NCBI GenBank assembly: GCA_026261815.1
Contig: JAMPIT010000350.1
Location: forward strand, 3,968,001 to 4,032,000
From: Monarcha castaneiventris obscurior
Taxonomy: Eukaryota > Chordata > Aves > Passeriformes > Monarchidae
Reading direction: 5' to 3'
Length of the DNA: 64,000 bases
Shown: positions 63,471 to 64,000 of the stretch, piece after piece
Numbering within the stretch: position 1 is the stretch's first letter
How the letters are laid out: each line of letters opens with the position of its first letter
Made by a program: the position numbers and the translations under genes
The notes under the pieces: model-generated
Seen by the model: only the letters and a program-made list of their open reading frames with translations
What the model was told of the DNA's origin: nothing
The model's database searches: none

Positions 63471-64000
63471 CAGCCACAATCAACTGCCATCTTGATATTC
63501 CTGATCCGCGCTCATTTCTGCCCAGCGCTCTTATTAAGGCACCCCATAGTGTGAAGTTTAGGGTTTTGCCGAGGGTTAGGGTTCACAAAAGCAAAAAGCC
63601 CAGAGCACCAGGGACACTAAAAATGCGAAAGGCATGCCAAGAGAAATGTACAACAGGCCAATCATCTGCCATTGTGATATTACTGGTCAGAGCTCATTCT
63701 GCCACAGTGCTCTTTATAAGCCACCCCATAGTGCAAAGTTTAGGGTTACGCCCAAGTTTAGGGTTCAGAAAAGCAAAAAGCCCAGAGCTCCATGGACACT
63801 AAAAATGCGAAAGGCATGCCAAGAGAAATCCAAAACAGCCCCAATTACCTGCCATAGTCATCTTCCTGATCAGCGCTCACTTCTGCCCAGTGCTCTTCTC
63901 AGGATCCGAATAGTGCGAAGTTTAGGGTTACGCTATGGATAGGGTTCAGAAAACCAAAAAGCCCAGAGCTCCCAGGGACACAAAAAATGCGAAAGACATG
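63471..64000 (+). repeat. Start of a further higher-order repeat copy, cut by the window edge
   Basis: Begins with the same marker variant. The CTTTATAAGCCACC variant already appears at about 63713, much earlier after the marker than in the other copies, so this unit has a different arrangement or a deletion. The array does not end in the window. Confidence 0.7.

Larger units (their letters stand above)
43145..64000 (+). repeat. Tandem satellite array, about 183-bp monomer, telomere-like core, runs off the right edge
   Basis: Successive copies of the TTTAGGG anchor start at 43197, 43380, 43563, 43746, 43928, 44112, 44296, 44479, 44662, 44846, 45030 and 45214, so the period is 182-184 bp. Leaving out three LTR insertions, the array holds roughly 100 monomers. 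Recurrent boxes are CATAGGGCGAAGTTTAGGG (or CATAGTGCGAAG), then a TACGCC spacer, then CTAGGGTTAGGGTTCAG, then AAAAAGCCCAGAGCTCCAGG, then GAAAGGCATGCCAAGAGAAA. After these comes a variable box (ACATGCAGCATC-type or ATCTGCCATTGTC-type), and finally TTTCTGCCCAGTGCTCTTTC. A degenerate partial monomer may extend left to about 43102. I do not recognise the family. No start, splice or domain evidence suggests it is coding, although 183 bp is 61 codons and frames stay open across units. Plus is used because the G-rich strand is the plus strand. Confidence 0.97.

Noticed and set aside
43145..64000. CRISPR-like array
   Set aside because: Units are 183 bp and conserved throughout, with no short repeat/unique spacer alternation, and the sequence is vertebrate.
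43145..64000. True telomere or simple interstitial telomeric sequence
   Set aside because: TTAGGG occurs only as one or two copies plus degenerate neighbours per 183-bp monomer, not as a continuous run.

Overview
The window looks like nuclear DNA from a bird. The evidence is several CR1 LINE fragments (3' ends carrying the ATTCTATG-type tail or its complement, and pieces of the CR1 reverse transcriptase), solo LTRs of the kind common in avian genomes, long AT-rich intergenic sequence, and no prokaryotic gene structure. Passerine origin is possible from the look of the LTRs, but this is recognition from memory and not tested. No intact protein-coding gene, tRNA or rRNA could be supported anywhere.

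Region 1 (1 to about 43,100) is a gene desert or a very long intron. It holds eight CR1 pieces (at 1, 120, 6921, 7643, 11352, 13146, 17130 and 25015), a 350-bp CCTCT pentanucleotide block (4343-4692), a 597-bp solo LTR with a perfect 5-bp target duplication (25713-26309), small tandem duplications and AT microsatellites. Several AT-rich, repeat-poor stretches may be conserved non-coding elements. The remainder is non-repetitive sequence in which I see no gene.

Region 2 (about 43,145 to the right edge) is a tandem satellite array still running when the window ends. The monomer is about 183 bp and there are roughly 100 copies. Every monomer carries a telomere-like TAGGGTTAGGG core, with a degenerate TTTAGGGTTACGCC just before it. 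Variant monomers recur in a fixed order every 14 to 25 monomers, so the array has higher-order structure. Three LTR insertions interrupt it: two copies of one 548-bp solo LTR in the same nucleotide position of the monomer (46165-46712 and 51656-52203), and a 1,496-bp LTR-like element on the minus strand (56137-57632). The 548-bp pair must have been copied along with its satellite surroundings, because unoccupied versions of the same site remain elsewhere in the array. The pair therefore records unequal exchange or gene conversion inside the satellite.

The most notable object is this satellite: telomere-like motifs embedded in a nucleosome-sized monomer, higher-order organisation, three G-tracts in some monomers and four in others, and LTR insertions that act as molecular markers of array turnover. 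The orientation of the TTAGGG strand would fit a right-hand chromosome end, but the window alone cannot separate subtelomeric, pericentromeric and interstitial positions.
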